Origin: an uncultured Bacteroidales bacterium
GTDB taxonomy: Bacteria > Bacteroidota > Bacteroidia > Bacteroidales > UBA932
Reading direction: 5' to 3'
Length of the DNA stretch: 64,000 nt
Assembly: GCA_944323825.1 (NCBI GenBank)
Contig: CALUTY010000003.1
Coordinates: 1-64,000 of the forward strand
The position numbers and the translations under genes are program-made. The notes beneath the pieces were generated by a model that saw only the letters and a program-made list of their open reading frames with translations, was not told where the DNA came from and ran no database searches. This document shows, one piece after another, positions 52,670 through 61,951 of this stretch (the first letter of the stretch is position 1; each line of letters begins with the position of its first letter).

Positions 52670-53113
52670 CTATACTCCTGACTTCGGAATGACCTTCAGA
52701 ATCACGCTGTCAACATCGAGAATGATTACCCTTATTCCCTTTTCAATCACCGAACCGTCTGAAGAAACGGCTTTCCAGTCATCCCCGTCTATTGCCACCC
52801 TGCCGGTATTGTCCGCAGCGGAAATACGCTCCGACACCACGGCTTCACGGCCCTTCAAGGCAGCCGTACCGCTTTCCCGTCCCGCATTGCCCCTACGGAA
52901 AGACCTGAGCAACAACGGTCTGACAAGTATGAATGAGATCAGGGTCACCACGGAAAACCATATCAGCTGCCCCGACACTCCCGCAGAACATGCGGCGGCA
53001 ACAGCGGCAGCCACGGCACCGAAAGCCAGACACAGCACGGCAAAGCCCTGGGTAAAGATTTCAACCACCACGAGAACGAGGGCCACGATGACCCAGATAT
53101 GCCAGATTTCCAT
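52670..53113 (-). CDS. nfeD: NfeD-family membrane protein (short form)
   Basis: 147 residues: two or three membrane segments (HIWVIVALVLVVVEIF, VLCLAFGAVAAAVAAAC, LIWFSVVTLISFILV), then a C-terminal OB fold (LKGREAVVSERISAA, GRVAIDGDDWKAVS). This is the short NfeD (YbbK) type without the ClpP-like protease domain. The OB fold is thought to support assembly of the SPFH partner encoded next. Confidence 0.92.
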   Translation of the reverse strand: MEIWHIWVIVALVLVVVEIFTQGFAVLCLAFGAVAAAVAAACSAGVSGQLIWFSVVTLISFILVRPLLLRSFRRGNAGRESGTAALKGREAVVSERISAADNTGRVAIDGDDWKAVSSDGSVIEKGIRVIILDVDSVILKVIPKSGV

Positions 53114-53142
53114 AGAGATGTTTTAATAAGAAATTATCTTTT

Positions 53143-53150
53143 CAAAGATA
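53143..53150 (-). promoter_or_regulatory. -7 box of nfeD-qmcA
   Basis: Minus strand TATCTTTG, 30 bases before the ATG at 53113. Confidence 0.55.
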
Positions 53151-53220
53151 ATGTTTTTCTGCGGGAATTTTATAAAGTATTCTTAAAAATGGTGGAATTG
53201 TTCTTACCATTGAACACATT

Positions 53221-53251
53221 CAGGAACTGTTCTGAGTCAAAACAGTTCCTG
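53221..53251 (-). terminator. Hairpin downstream of the fimbrial operon
   Basis: A perfect 11-base stem CAGGAACTGTT / AACAGTTCCTG with a 9-base loop, about 33 bases past the stop of the last fimbrial gene. The T tract is weak, so it may act with Rho or as an RNA end stabiliser. Confidence 0.6.
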
Positions 53252-53283
53252 ATGAAATTCCCCGTGAGAATCAATCCGGAATT

Positions 53284-55635
53284 TCAGTAGATGTATTCCA
53301 CATCTGATTTCTTGAATCTCAGGATACGGGTGTCATTGTTCCCTGCCCCGTTCTTGTGCAGATAAAGATTCTCCATCCCGCCGGCTATGAACCATCCTTG
53401 CCCCTGCGGAGAATGCACTCCGAAAAGGATATTGTTGTGATGACCGTTATGGCGGATGCCGTCGGAGGTATTCCACTGTGCGCCCGGGCCGTACCATACC
53501 ACCGGCTCATGCTCCGGATAGTCCGGTGAGTACATGGCGATATATATCAGGTCTGACAGTTCAAGTGAACCCACCTGTATGCCGTTCTTGCGCTTCTGCA
53601 CCCTCTTTATTTCCAAATGGCCATTCCACGGATTCTTCAGGTGATGCATGCCGTTCCACATGACCCATACATAATCGGTGGCATCAAATACCCTGTTGAA
53701 ATCTTCCATCGAAGGCAGTTCATAACCGTCAGGAGACAATGCGTCGGCCGGAAGTCTGTTGATGTGCACGGTCTGGCCTCCCTTGTAGCCCTCAAGGGCC
53801 GGGATTCCATTGTCATCGATGACCTGCATCCCGATGCCGGTATCCCCTATGTATGACCATCCCCACAGACGGCGGTACTCTTCCGGACTGCATGACGACA
53901 GATAGTCGAAGAGAGTCATGCCGGCCTCCGCCGCAGGGTCTCCGGAGGAAAGTATCTGGTCCTCAAAGGACCTGGAATCCCCCATTGCATTGTATTTGCA
54001 CCACCATACGCCATGCAGCCATGTCACGGGCAGTCCGTAATTGCGTCTGACGATGACATATTCTTCCCTGTCCGACCCGTCTGCGGCATTGCGGATGACG
54101 ATTGCAGCCCTCTGCTCCCTTCCGTCCGCCTTAGGGTCATTTGGTCTCCATCCGCCGAGCACCCTGAAGGCCCTTCCTCCCGGGGAAAGCGCTCCGTCCT
54201 CCACGGCCGAAACCTTAAGCCACGGATCCTCACCTTCCGGAAATTCGGCAAGAATCTCCTTGCCGTCGGGCAAAGTGAACACACCGAACTCATTGTCCGC
54301 ATACCGGCCGAAATCATGCGTGTATTTCTCATTGTCAAAAGACATGTTTCCTTCAAACAAGGTAGGATTGGCCTCGAGCCTGAGAGTAATGGCGTCATCA
54401 GGATAGGAGTGAGACAGACCTTTCCTGTGGAACCGTATCTCAACATCCTGAGCCGGCACATTCGGGGCGTAAAGGCCCTTCCTCACCAGAAATCTGTTGA
54501 CACTGCCGAATGAAGTTCCGGCTCGCGGACGGACAGTCTGCAGCGAGGCTCCACCAGAAACATCCGTACCGCCGTCACCGGCAGGAGCAATGCTGAGGAG
54601 ATGCCCTTCAAAAGGAAGCACTTCCAGCTCGTCATCGCTGTCTATCGAGAGGATGAATTCGGACATGCCGTAGGGCAGGCACAATGTCCTGCCGTCATCC
54701 GAAAGTACAGCTCCATCAGGCAACGCCCCGGAAACAGGATCCACTGCAATCGGCCTGTCCCTGTCGGGAAACATGCCGGTCCCGCCTCCGTCACCCCACT
54801 CGGCCACGGAAAGGGAAAGACTCCCTCCGACACTGTCCTTCCTCAAGGTGAGGGAATATACGGTGTTCCTGGAAATCTTCTCAGGCAACGGCGACTCCAG
54901 CACATGTTCCGTGCCGTCAACGACAGCCGTCACCGACACTGACAGCGAAGCATTGTCCTGCGGCAGGATGTATGCCACACCTTCCCTGGAAGAAGTAAGG
55001 GGGTCACCAAAATCCACCCTTATGCTGCCTTCCGATGCATCATCAGGGTTCAGCTTTCCTCCGGTAAGGGACGGGGCGAAAAGATACGCGTCCTGCCTTA
55101 CATTCCTGAAGACAATCCCCTTCACCTCCGCACTCCCCTTCACGTCAACAGTCATGTCAAATCTGGCCACTCCCCTCTCAAGCCTGACAGGTATGACAGA
55201 GGACACGTCACCGTCCAGATCTGCCTTGCCGGTATAGAATATCCCGGTCCCGGCATCTCCTGCAGACACGACTGACAGAAGCCATTCTGATTCTGAAACT
55301 CCGCTACCGGGCTTCTCATACCCCGGTGCCCCGGGAGTGCCGGCCACAACATACACGGTACCGGACAACTTCTCAAGGGCAAGGTCAAATGCCTGTCCCG
55401 GCTCCGGGTGGAATGTGCCGGCAAGACGGCCTCCGACAAAATGGAAAGCGGCAATTTCTGAAACAGGTTCTTCGGAAGGGAGGGCCGGAAGTTCTCCGGT
55501 ATATCCGGAGAATTCCGTCATGAAAGTTCCTCCTCCGGCAGGAACGGCATCCGGTCCATTCCGGATGCCGTCACAGGAAACCGATGACAGCAGAAATGCC
55601 GCTGACACCAAAATATGATCAAGATAATTCTTCAT
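53284..55635 (-). CDS. Fimbrial tip-like lipoprotein, Mfa2/FimB-type N-terminus with FISUMP-like C-terminus
   Basis: Start at ATG 55635; lipobox LSSVSC. 783 residues. The N-terminal 270 residues follow the fimbrillin/anchor pattern of this locus (LERGVARFDMTVDV, PLPEKISRNTVYSLTLRKD). The middle has the shared GYT/NPKADG region (VLGGWRPNDPKADGREQRA). The C-terminal 250 residues resemble the Fibrobacter major paralogous domain used by adhesins (GVWWCKYNAMGDSRSFEDQI, DGYELPSMEDFNRVFD). Probably a surface adhesin at the tip of a fimbria. It is homologous along its length to the protein at 56593. Last gene of the operon. Confidence 0.7.
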   Translation of the reverse strand: MKNYLDHILVSAAFLLSSVSCDGIRNGPDAVPAGGGTFMTEFSGYTGELPALPSEEPVSEIAAFHFVGGRLAGTFHPEPGQAFDLALEKLSGTVYVVAGTPGAPGYEKPGSGVSESEWLLSVVSAGDAGTGIFYTGKADLDGDVSSVIPVRLERGVARFDMTVDVKGSAEVKGIVFRNVRQDAYLFAPSLTGGKLNPDDASEGSIRVDFGDPLTSSREGVAYILPQDNASLSVSVTAVVDGTEHVLESPLPEKISRNTVYSLTLRKDSVGGSLSLSVAEWGDGGGTGMFPDRDRPIAVDPVSGALPDGAVLSDDGRTLCLPYGMSEFILSIDSDDELEVLPFEGHLLSIAPAGDGGTDVSGGASLQTVRPRAGTSFGSVNRFLVRKGLYAPNVPAQDVEIRFHRKGLSHSYPDDAITLRLEANPTLFEGNMSFDNEKYTHDFGRYADNEFGVFTLPDGKEILAEFPEGEDPWLKVSAVEDGALSPGGRAFRVLGGWRPNDPKADGREQRAAIVIRNAADGSDREEYVIVRRNYGLPVTWLHGVWWCKYNAMGDSRSFEDQILSSGDPAAEAGMTLFDYLSSCSPEEYRRLWGWSYIGDTGIGMQVIDDNGIPALEGYKGGQTVHINRLPADALSPDGYELPSMEDFNRVFDATDYVWVMWNGMHHLKNPWNGHLEIKRVQKRKNGIQVGSLELSDLIYIAMYSPDYPEHEPVVWYGPGAQWNTSDGIRHNGHHNNILFGVHSPQGQGWFIAGGMENLYLHKNGAGNNDTRILRFKKSDVEYIY

Positions 55636-55654
55636 GAGACATCTCATCTTTCAT

Positions 55655-56563
55655 TCAAGGCATGAGTTCCGTGTCACTGCCCGGCTCCCACTCATCAAAA
55701 GACACTTCAAGGCTCACATCGATGGTATCCTTGCGCAAGGTCAGAGTATAGATTGTATTGCGTTTGAGGGGCTCCTCCAACTCCTTCGTCAGCACCTCGG
55801 TCTTCCCGTCTATCACCGCATCCACGCTGATCACGACACGGTTTCCGGTGCTCTGCTCATATACATGGAGCACACCTTCCGTATCAGCCGTGAGCGGCTG
55901 CTCCCTGAATTCTGCGGAATAGTCCTTTCTGGACACATCTTCCGGGGAATACTGGCCTGAAACCGGGAAAAGGAAGACCGATTCGGCAGCATTGCGGAGA
56001 GTCACCCTGTAGACTTCAGCCTTGCCTGCCGTATTGAACTTGAGGTCAAACCTGGCCATTCCTCTCCTGAGCGAAAGCGGAATCCGTGTCTGTGACTTGT
56101 CCATCCCGTCGAGAGAAACGCTTCCGCTGAAGAAATCGGCCGGTGCCCCGTCTTTCATCGCAACGGTTGTCCTGAGCCATTCTGTCTCGGAAATCTCCTC
56201 TGCCTGGAGCGCGGCAAGGTCAATGAGGCCGTCGGTATTGGCAAGCATATACAAAGTGCCTGAATGTCCGTCTATGGCAAGGTCGCAGCTGCCCCCTGAC
56301 ATGGAAAGGTTGTCAAAGATGCCGGTCATCCTGCCGTCCTCGAATATGCAGGCCTGCAGGTCCCTGACCGCATTCCCGGCTCCGGCGGAATGATCATCCC
56401 CATAATACCCTGCAATGCTCGCCCTCACCGTCACGCTCCCTGCGGCTCCGCCATCAGTATCCGGAAGCGCCACCCTGTCTTTTGTACATGAAACTGAAAG
56501 TGCCATTGCTGCAAATCCTGCAGATGCGGCCATTGCCGCTGCTCTTGTAACATTTGTCTTCAT
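55655..56563 (-). CDS. Fimbrillin-family lipoprotein (short)
   Basis: 302 residues with a lipoprotein signal (FAAMALSVSC). Same fold pattern as the N-terminal parts of its neighbours: LQACIFEDGRMTGIFDNL, GTLYMLANTDGL, LSLRRGMARFDLKFNT and ELEEPLKRNTIYTLTLRKD near the end. It corresponds in size to a single FimB/Mfa2-like subunit without the adhesin domain, so it may be a stalk or anchor component. Between the two long adhesin-like genes, with gaps of 19 and 29 bases. Confidence 0.7.
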   Translation of the reverse strand: MKTNVTRAAAMAASAGFAAMALSVSCTKDRVALPDTDGGAAGSVTVRASIAGYYGDDHSAGAGNAVRDLQACIFEDGRMTGIFDNLSMSGGSCDLAIDGHSGTLYMLANTDGLIDLAALQAEEISETEWLRTTVAMKDGAPADFFSGSVSLDGMDKSQTRIPLSLRRGMARFDLKFNTAGKAEVYRVTLRNAAESVFLFPVSGQYSPEDVSRKDYSAEFREQPLTADTEGVLHVYEQSTGNRVVISVDAVIDGKTEVLTKELEEPLKRNTIYTLTLRKDTIDVSLEVSFDEWEPGSDTELMP

Positions 56564-56592
56564 ATTTTCTTTTTTAAACTGTTGTCAAAAAT

Positions 56593-58908
56593 TCATTCGT
56601 AAATATATTCCACCGGCGTCTTTACACACCTTATCATTCTCGTCTTCACGGAATTGTTCTCGGCAAACTTGATCCAGTTCTGTCCCGGACGGTCCGATGA
56701 CGCATAGCCTTCCATGACCCATGTCCTGCCGGAATTCCCGTATGTGGCAAGCAGCAGTGTCTTTACCGCTATTTTCCCTGGATCCGTGTTCCACTGGTGG
56801 CCGAGCCCGAACAGTGTCCAATGGTTTCCCTCATGCTCGAAGTCGTAGAAAGACACAGTACCGTACCGGTGACCGAGGAAATTCACTTCCCTTTCCGCAA
56901 TCCTCACATTGAGCCTCTGACCTGACATATTGTTGAAAGACCTCTCGCCTATGCCTCCGATATTGAAGTCGTTGCTTGCCGAAAAAAACGCATAGTCGTC
57001 ATAATCCGGTATTCTGTAGCCTTCAGGAGCCATTTCTTCCGGATCCAGAAGTCCGAAGTTCATGGCCTGGGACTTCATGCCGGCATGGAAGAAGGCAGTC
57101 CCGTCATGGCTGAGCGGCAGACCGTCAGTATTACCCGCCTGGTACTGGTCTCCCATCAGCTCCAGAAGCTCATCCTCAGGAACGGAAGAAAGCATCTCAT
57201 AGAGCCCGCCGGACGGAGCCGGATCCATGCCATTGGTAATCTGGTCCTCAAAATCCCTTACATTGCCGCGGAGATTGTATCTGCACCACCAGGTCTCCCC
57301 CATCTTCACCACCGGAAGCCCCCAGTTAAGTCTCCTGACTGCGTATGTCTCCCTGTCCGACCCGTCCGGATCCGAGATCACCAGCATGCCTTCCTGCACT
57401 CTCCCGTCAGCCTTGGGGTCATTGGGTTTCCATCCTCCGAGGAGCCTGTATGACTTTCCCGCGCCGGTCTTCCGCATTCCAGTGCCTGCCTGCACCTCTT
57501 CCGCCTTCATCCATGAAGCCTCGCCGGAGCCGAATTCAAGGCTGAGCTCCCTGCCTTCAGGCAGGCTTATGACAGCCAGATCACCATCCACATATCTTCC
57601 GAAATCACAAATGCCTTCTTCATCGAACCTCAGGATGCCGTCTATTTTCACCGGATTGGCACCGAACACCAGCACCACCCTTCCGGAATGGACATTTCCC
57701 TCACGCACATCAAGATGAATCCTCTCTGCACCTCTCCCCGGCATCCGTAAAGCCGATCTCACCGATACGGCGGCGGCAGGGACAAGCGTCTTTCCTCCGG
57801 AAGGCATGAAGCCGATCTCCACTCCGCGGACCATGCCGTCCACCGTCACCTCCGCAGAAGGCTCTGCAAGCAGGGACAATACAAAGTCATTCTCAAGATG
57901 GCCGACAAAGACCGTGTCCCTCGTTGCATTCACCCTCACTCCGTCGCCGAAGACAGAATTGTCCACATCCACAAGCCCTTTCAGTGACGGCGACGAATCT
58001 GAGGAATCCCCTGCCTCCCAATTCCCGTCAAGGACAGAGACCGAAATGCCCGTGCCGTTGCCATGTACGGCAAGAGTATAGACTGTATTCCTCCGGATTT
58101 TCGCCGGAAGTTCAGCCGTCAGCCGGTGAAGCGCTCCTCCGAATGCAGCGGTCACCTCAGCCGATACGGCCACACCTTCCTGTTCCGGGACATAGACAAG
58201 CGTCCTGCGTCCGTTGTGCAGCGGGCTGTCAGAAAAATCCGTCACATGTTCCGTTCCGCTGAACGCCCAGCCACCTTCTTCCTGCTTGTCCGAATCGCAG
58301 ACCGGCACACCGCCGTCAGGTGAAACAGACTCCTGTGGATTGACCGGACCGCTGTTTCTCAGCCCGCGGACAACTACACTGTGGACATGGACATCCTTCT
58401 CTTCCGAAGAGATGTCAAGTCTTGCCACGCTCCTTGTCATCTGTACATCCGTGACAGTCCCTGCTGCCTGGTCGAGGACGGTCTTTCCGGTCATAGTCAG
58501 CCCGTCAGCCGTCATTTCATCTGCTGATGCCTCCATCCGGAGGAAGTCGGCAAGAGTAGTTTTCCCCGGCTCAAGGTCTCCGGCGGCCTCAAGGGAAGAG
58601 GCATTTGCAATCACATGCAGTATTCCGGACATCCTCTCTGTATCAAAAGAGCAGATTCCGGAAGCATCAGGCGGTTGAAGCCGGAGAATCTCCATGAGCA
58701 TCCCGTCTTCGAACCTGCAGGCCGTCACATCATTTATCCTGCTGTCCTCCGACGCATCCCCCGTCATTGCAGAAGTCCTGAACCTGAACTTCACGGGAGA
58801 TATTCCCTCTGCATCAGTGGCAAGCTGCCTGTCAGAACATCCTGTCATGACCGCAAAGGCAGGCAGCACAAGCCCCACAAGCATATTCTTCAAAATTTTC
58901 TTTTCCAT
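56593..58908 (-). CDS. Fimbrial tip-like lipoprotein, paralogue of 53284
   Basis: 771 residues; lipobox AVMTGC. Same architecture as the 53284 product: fimbrillin-like N-terminus (CRFEDGMLMEILRL, QMTRSVARLDIS, ELPAKIRRNTVYTLAVHGN), a shared central domain (LLGGWKPNDPKADGRVQEG) and a FISUMP-like C-terminus (GETWWCRYNLRGNVRDFEDQI, EGYRIPDYDDYAFF). Two large tip proteins in one operon suggest alternative adhesins or stacked tip subunits. Confidence 0.7.
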   Translation of the reverse strand: MEKKILKNMLVGLVLPAFAVMTGCSDRQLATDAEGISPVKFRFRTSAMTGDASEDSRINDVTACRFEDGMLMEILRLQPPDASGICSFDTERMSGILHVIANASSLEAAGDLEPGKTTLADFLRMEASADEMTADGLTMTGKTVLDQAAGTVTDVQMTRSVARLDISSEEKDVHVHSVVVRGLRNSGPVNPQESVSPDGGVPVCDSDKQEEGGWAFSGTEHVTDFSDSPLHNGRRTLVYVPEQEGVAVSAEVTAAFGGALHRLTAELPAKIRRNTVYTLAVHGNGTGISVSVLDGNWEAGDSSDSSPSLKGLVDVDNSVFGDGVRVNATRDTVFVGHLENDFVLSLLAEPSAEVTVDGMVRGVEIGFMPSGGKTLVPAAAVSVRSALRMPGRGAERIHLDVREGNVHSGRVVLVFGANPVKIDGILRFDEEGICDFGRYVDGDLAVISLPEGRELSLEFGSGEASWMKAEEVQAGTGMRKTGAGKSYRLLGGWKPNDPKADGRVQEGMLVISDPDGSDRETYAVRRLNWGLPVVKMGETWWCRYNLRGNVRDFEDQITNGMDPAPSGGLYEMLSSVPEDELLELMGDQYQAGNTDGLPLSHDGTAFFHAGMKSQAMNFGLLDPEEMAPEGYRIPDYDDYAFFSASNDFNIGGIGERSFNNMSGQRLNVRIAEREVNFLGHRYGTVSFYDFEHEGNHWTLFGLGHQWNTDPGKIAVKTLLLATYGNSGRTWVMEGYASSDRPGQNWIKFAENNSVKTRMIRCVKTPVEYIYE

Positions 58909-58929
58909 ATACTCCCAATAAACCGTTTA

Positions 58930-60876
58930 TCATTCCACCCCGCATATTCCTGCATGTCCCATCCTGACATGGTCCTCAGAGACGCTTTTGGGCTGTGAGG
59001 CATACAGGTACGGACTGTTGCGGCTGTCCAGATACTCCGGAGAATCCACCGGCATTGAAGAAATGTGGGAAACATAAAACCTGTTCATAAGTTCCTGTGC
59101 CCACGGGCCATATGTGAAAGCGCTGCTGTGACTGTATCCCATTACATGTCCGAGCTCGTGGAACATCACCTCGCAGGCGTATTCCGAGGTATAATGGTTG
59201 AACCATCCGCCCTGATATGCCCCGAACACATTTCCTCCTCCGAGCCCCAGGACACCGTTCCCGGTATAGACAAGCCCCACATTTATGCTCCTTTCCTGTC
59301 TCATCTGTGCAAGCACCGTCTCCGGAGTGACCTTGTCATCAGGCCCGCCGTTGCCGTACAGACGGTCCTGGTTCTCATGCAATATCTCTTCATGCTCAGG
59401 CATGTCTATCATATAGGTGAAATTCAGGAAGAGGGCCACGGCCTCCCGGCAATGCACAGGGCGTATTCCCATCCAGTTTCCCGCCGGACCGCCGTCTTCA
59501 CGGTCAGGATCACCCCCATAGAGGGAAAATGTTATGTTCCATCCGTGCCTTATATCCTGGAGTTTCGACCAGTAAGGGTCTTCTGACTCCACCTTGAACC
59601 CGGTAATGGAAATGTCATGCGCATCAGTTGCCGGTATCTCCACAAGCCTGCCCGACTCGGATCTGTACAAGGCTGTCCGCATGGCCATGGGCAGGGTCTC
59701 ATAAAAGTCCGCGAACGCCGGAATCCTGTCAAACCATGCCAGATCCACATATTCTCCGTCCGTACCCGGCAAGACAGCCTTCACAAGCACATCGGACAAC
59801 GGCTTCGGAGAATAAAACCTCACATGCAGCCTGCCCTCCTCTACTGAAATCTGCAGCGGCTCCGAAGTATTGAAACGCCTCTGCGACGCATCAGTATATA
59901 CGGAATGATGCTCATCGTCGCTGAGAATGGTACCGTGGCCGCCCTTGATGTAATGCTTTTCTGTTATGAACATCGTCCCCGTCTCATCATCAGGATGCAC
60001 GGCTTCAATCCTCACTCCATTGACATGATTCGGGGCGATCCCCGCGCCGGCGAACGAATAAACCCGTCTGACCTGCACACCTCGGTAATCTCTCGTAATG
60101 ATTTCATTTTCACCGGATATGCGTTCTCCTTCCACGGTGGGCATGAAAAGAAACTCCTTCTTCTCCGCTGCATCAAGGACAATGCGTCCGGCGCTGCTCG
60201 TGCCGGTAAATGCCCCATCCGCAGACATTCCGGTGAAAAACCGAGGGGAATCGAGAATCACCTCATTGGACAATACGGCGGATTCAGTATGAGGATTTGC
60301 AAATTCATGCGAAAAATCCAGTCTTCCCACTACCCTCCTCTGGCTTATCGCCCCGGTGACATCAGCCACAAGCTCCTTCCCGTCATCGCCATGCACAGCT
60401 TTCACAGAAAACGGAGTTGACGAATGGAAATATTCTGCAGAAAGAGCACTTTCCATATCCTCCGGAAAGGTCATCCATGTGTCGGAGACATCGGATATCC
60501 GGAAGAATTCCACCCCGTCCCTCTCATAGTCGCCCTTCACCCCGAGAACGAGAAGGCTGTAACTTCCTTCCCTGAGTCCTTCTATATTGACAGACGATGA
60601 CTGCGGATCATAAAATCCCTTCAATCCGCCCACGGCCTTCCCATCCATGTCAATAACCGCGAACTCCACCCTGTCATATCCGTCCGGTCCTGCGGATGTC
60701 AATTGAACAGGTCCGGAATTCCCGGCACCGGCATCTGCATAGTCTTCCGGTGACAAAGTAAAGGAAATCCCTTCACCCAACGGCCCGGGAAGCGTCACCA
60801 CACCATTTTCCCTGATGCAGGAAACGGCCGCCGCTGCCGATGCCATTGACATTAATATCATATTTCTGAATTTCAT
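58930..60876 (-). CDS. Metzincin-type lipoprotein protease in the fimbrial operon
   Basis: 648 residues; lipobox AAVSC. The first 300 residues have the N-terminal fimbrillin-like pattern of FimB/Mfa2 proteins (VEFAVIDMDGKAVGGLKGFY, ISQRRVVGRLDFSHEF). The C-terminal domain has the extended zinc motif HELGHVMGYSH (His573, Glu574, His577, His583), typical of metzincins, with a likely Met-turn further on. A fimbrial-like anchor carrying a protease domain at the head of a fimbrial operon is uncommon. It may process subunits or cut host proteins; both are inference. Confidence 0.75.
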   Translation of the reverse strand: MKFRNMILMSMASAAAAVSCIRENGVVTLPGPLGEGISFTLSPEDYADAGAGNSGPVQLTSAGPDGYDRVEFAVIDMDGKAVGGLKGFYDPQSSSVNIEGLREGSYSLLVLGVKGDYERDGVEFFRISDVSDTWMTFPEDMESALSAEYFHSSTPFSVKAVHGDDGKELVADVTGAISQRRVVGRLDFSHEFANPHTESAVLSNEVILDSPRFFTGMSADGAFTGTSSAGRIVLDAAEKKEFLFMPTVEGERISGENEIITRDYRGVQVRRVYSFAGAGIAPNHVNGVRIEAVHPDDETGTMFITEKHYIKGGHGTILSDDEHHSVYTDASQRRFNTSEPLQISVEEGRLHVRFYSPKPLSDVLVKAVLPGTDGEYVDLAWFDRIPAFADFYETLPMAMRTALYRSESGRLVEIPATDAHDISITGFKVESEDPYWSKLQDIRHGWNITFSLYGGDPDREDGGPAGNWMGIRPVHCREAVALFLNFTYMIDMPEHEEILHENQDRLYGNGGPDDKVTPETVLAQMRQERSINVGLVYTGNGVLGLGGGNVFGAYQGGWFNHYTSEYACEVMFHELGHVMGYSHSSAFTYGPWAQELMNRFYVSHISSMPVDSPEYLDSRNSPYLYASQPKSVSEDHVRMGHAGICGVE

Positions 60877-60944
60877 CTGCCAATATCCTTTTTTATGTTA
60901 TCTTTGTACCCGTCCGGACGGCCGTCCGTGGGATTTTTCGGATG

Positions 60945-60952
60945 CAAAGGTA
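60945..60952 (-). promoter_or_regulatory. -7 box of the fimbrial operon
   Basis: Minus strand TACCTTTG, about 70 bases before the ATG at 60876. A plus-strand TATCTTTG at 60899-60906 could serve the divergent Crp/Fnr-like gene. Confidence 0.5.
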
Positions 60953-61065
60953 TATCCCGGGAAAAAGATAATCCGTAACATTTGTTACCGGCATACGAAA
61001 ATCCGCAAAAACACAAGGAATCACATTCCGCGGCCACATGGATTGACAGAACAAAACGAAAGGCC

Positions 61066-61680
61066 ATGGTGCATTACGACATCTGCGACATGCCCCTGTT
61101 CCGAGGTGGAGACAGGGAAGCCATAAGGAAGATATTTGAAGAATCTCCCGGAAGATATTCCACATACGGCAAAGGGGACATCATTGCCATGCAGGGGTAC
61201 GCCTGCCGTTCCCTGTTCCTGCTCTGCAACGGAAGCGTATATGCAAAGATGGTCAGTGAAGAAGGCAAGGAATTCACGCTCGACACTCTCTCTGCCCCGG
61301 ATGTGCTCGCCTCATCATTCATATTCAGCAGTGAAGGGATATTCCCCGTTACGATTCTCGCATCTACGGACTGCAGCATCTGGGTTGTGGGCAAGGAAAG
61401 CATCCGCAGGATCATAGAGACAGACAAGACAGTGCTGCACAACTATCTCACGGTCATCTCCGACCACAGCATGTTCCTGAGCCGACGCCTGAATGAATTT
61501 GCCCTGCAGACGCTTTCTTCAAGGATTGTCAGCTACATAGAGCACAATGGCCCGCTGGACAATCTCCAGGAGGCCGCCTTCATCCTCGGCGTGGCCCGCC
61601 CGTCCCTTTCAAGGACAGTGTCCCAGCTTGTCAGCCAGGGAACCCTCACAAAGTCCGGCGAAGGATATGTGCTGGCTTAG
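61066..61680 (+). CDS. Crp/Fnr-family transcriptional regulator
   Basis: Start at ATG 61066 (MVHYDICDMPLFRGG). 204 residues: cyclic-nucleotide-binding-like barrel (YGKGDIIAMQGYACRSLFLLCNGSVYAKM), the dimer helix (VISDHSMFLSRRLNEFALQTLSSRIVSYI) and a C-terminal winged HTH (EAAFILGVARPSLSRTVSQLVSQG). No Cys cluster for an Fe-S centre and no cAMP-binding arginine/serine signature is evident, so the signal is unknown. Divergent from the fimbrial operon and likely its regulator. Confidence 0.88.
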   Translation: MVHYDICDMPLFRGGDREAIRKIFEESPGRYSTYGKGDIIAMQGYACRSLFLLCNGSVYAKMVSEEGKEFTLDTLSAPDVLASSFIFSSEGIFPVTILASTDCSIWVVGKESIRRIIETDKTVLHNYLTVISDHSMFLSRRLNEFALQTLSSRIVSYIEHNGPLDNLQEAAFILGVARPSLSRTVSQLVSQGTLTKSGEGYVLA

Positions 61681-61765
61681 GGAACAGCCTTGGAATCTGC
61701 AAAAACATTCCGTAATTTTCTCCTGAAATAAAACCTCTTTGTTCGTGTGGACCGTTTTTATACCG

Positions 61766-61951
61766 CTACCCAAACAAATCCTCCAATGTTATCTCACTTT
61801 GTACAACTCCCGAATGTGAGTTCTGACGGATTCCGTAGGTTGTTACCATTGTAAGATGTACCGCCTTGCGTGTTTTTTTTAGTCTCGATAAATGCACTCT
61901 TTTTGTTACGCAGCTCGCGTTCGTAATCAGCATCAATAGTGAACTCAGACA
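61766..61951 (-). pseudogene. C-terminal remnant of an AAA ATPase, frameshifted at an A8 run
   Basis: Minus strand frame one gives MSEFTIDADYERELRNKKSA. After a one-base shift in the run of eight A (plus-strand T8 at 61873-61880) it continues TRKAVHLTMVTTYGIRQNSH then SGVVQSEITLEDLFG and a stop at 61766. This is the standard end of a common Bacteroidetes AAA ATPase family. The N-terminal part is missing. Confidence 0.65.
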
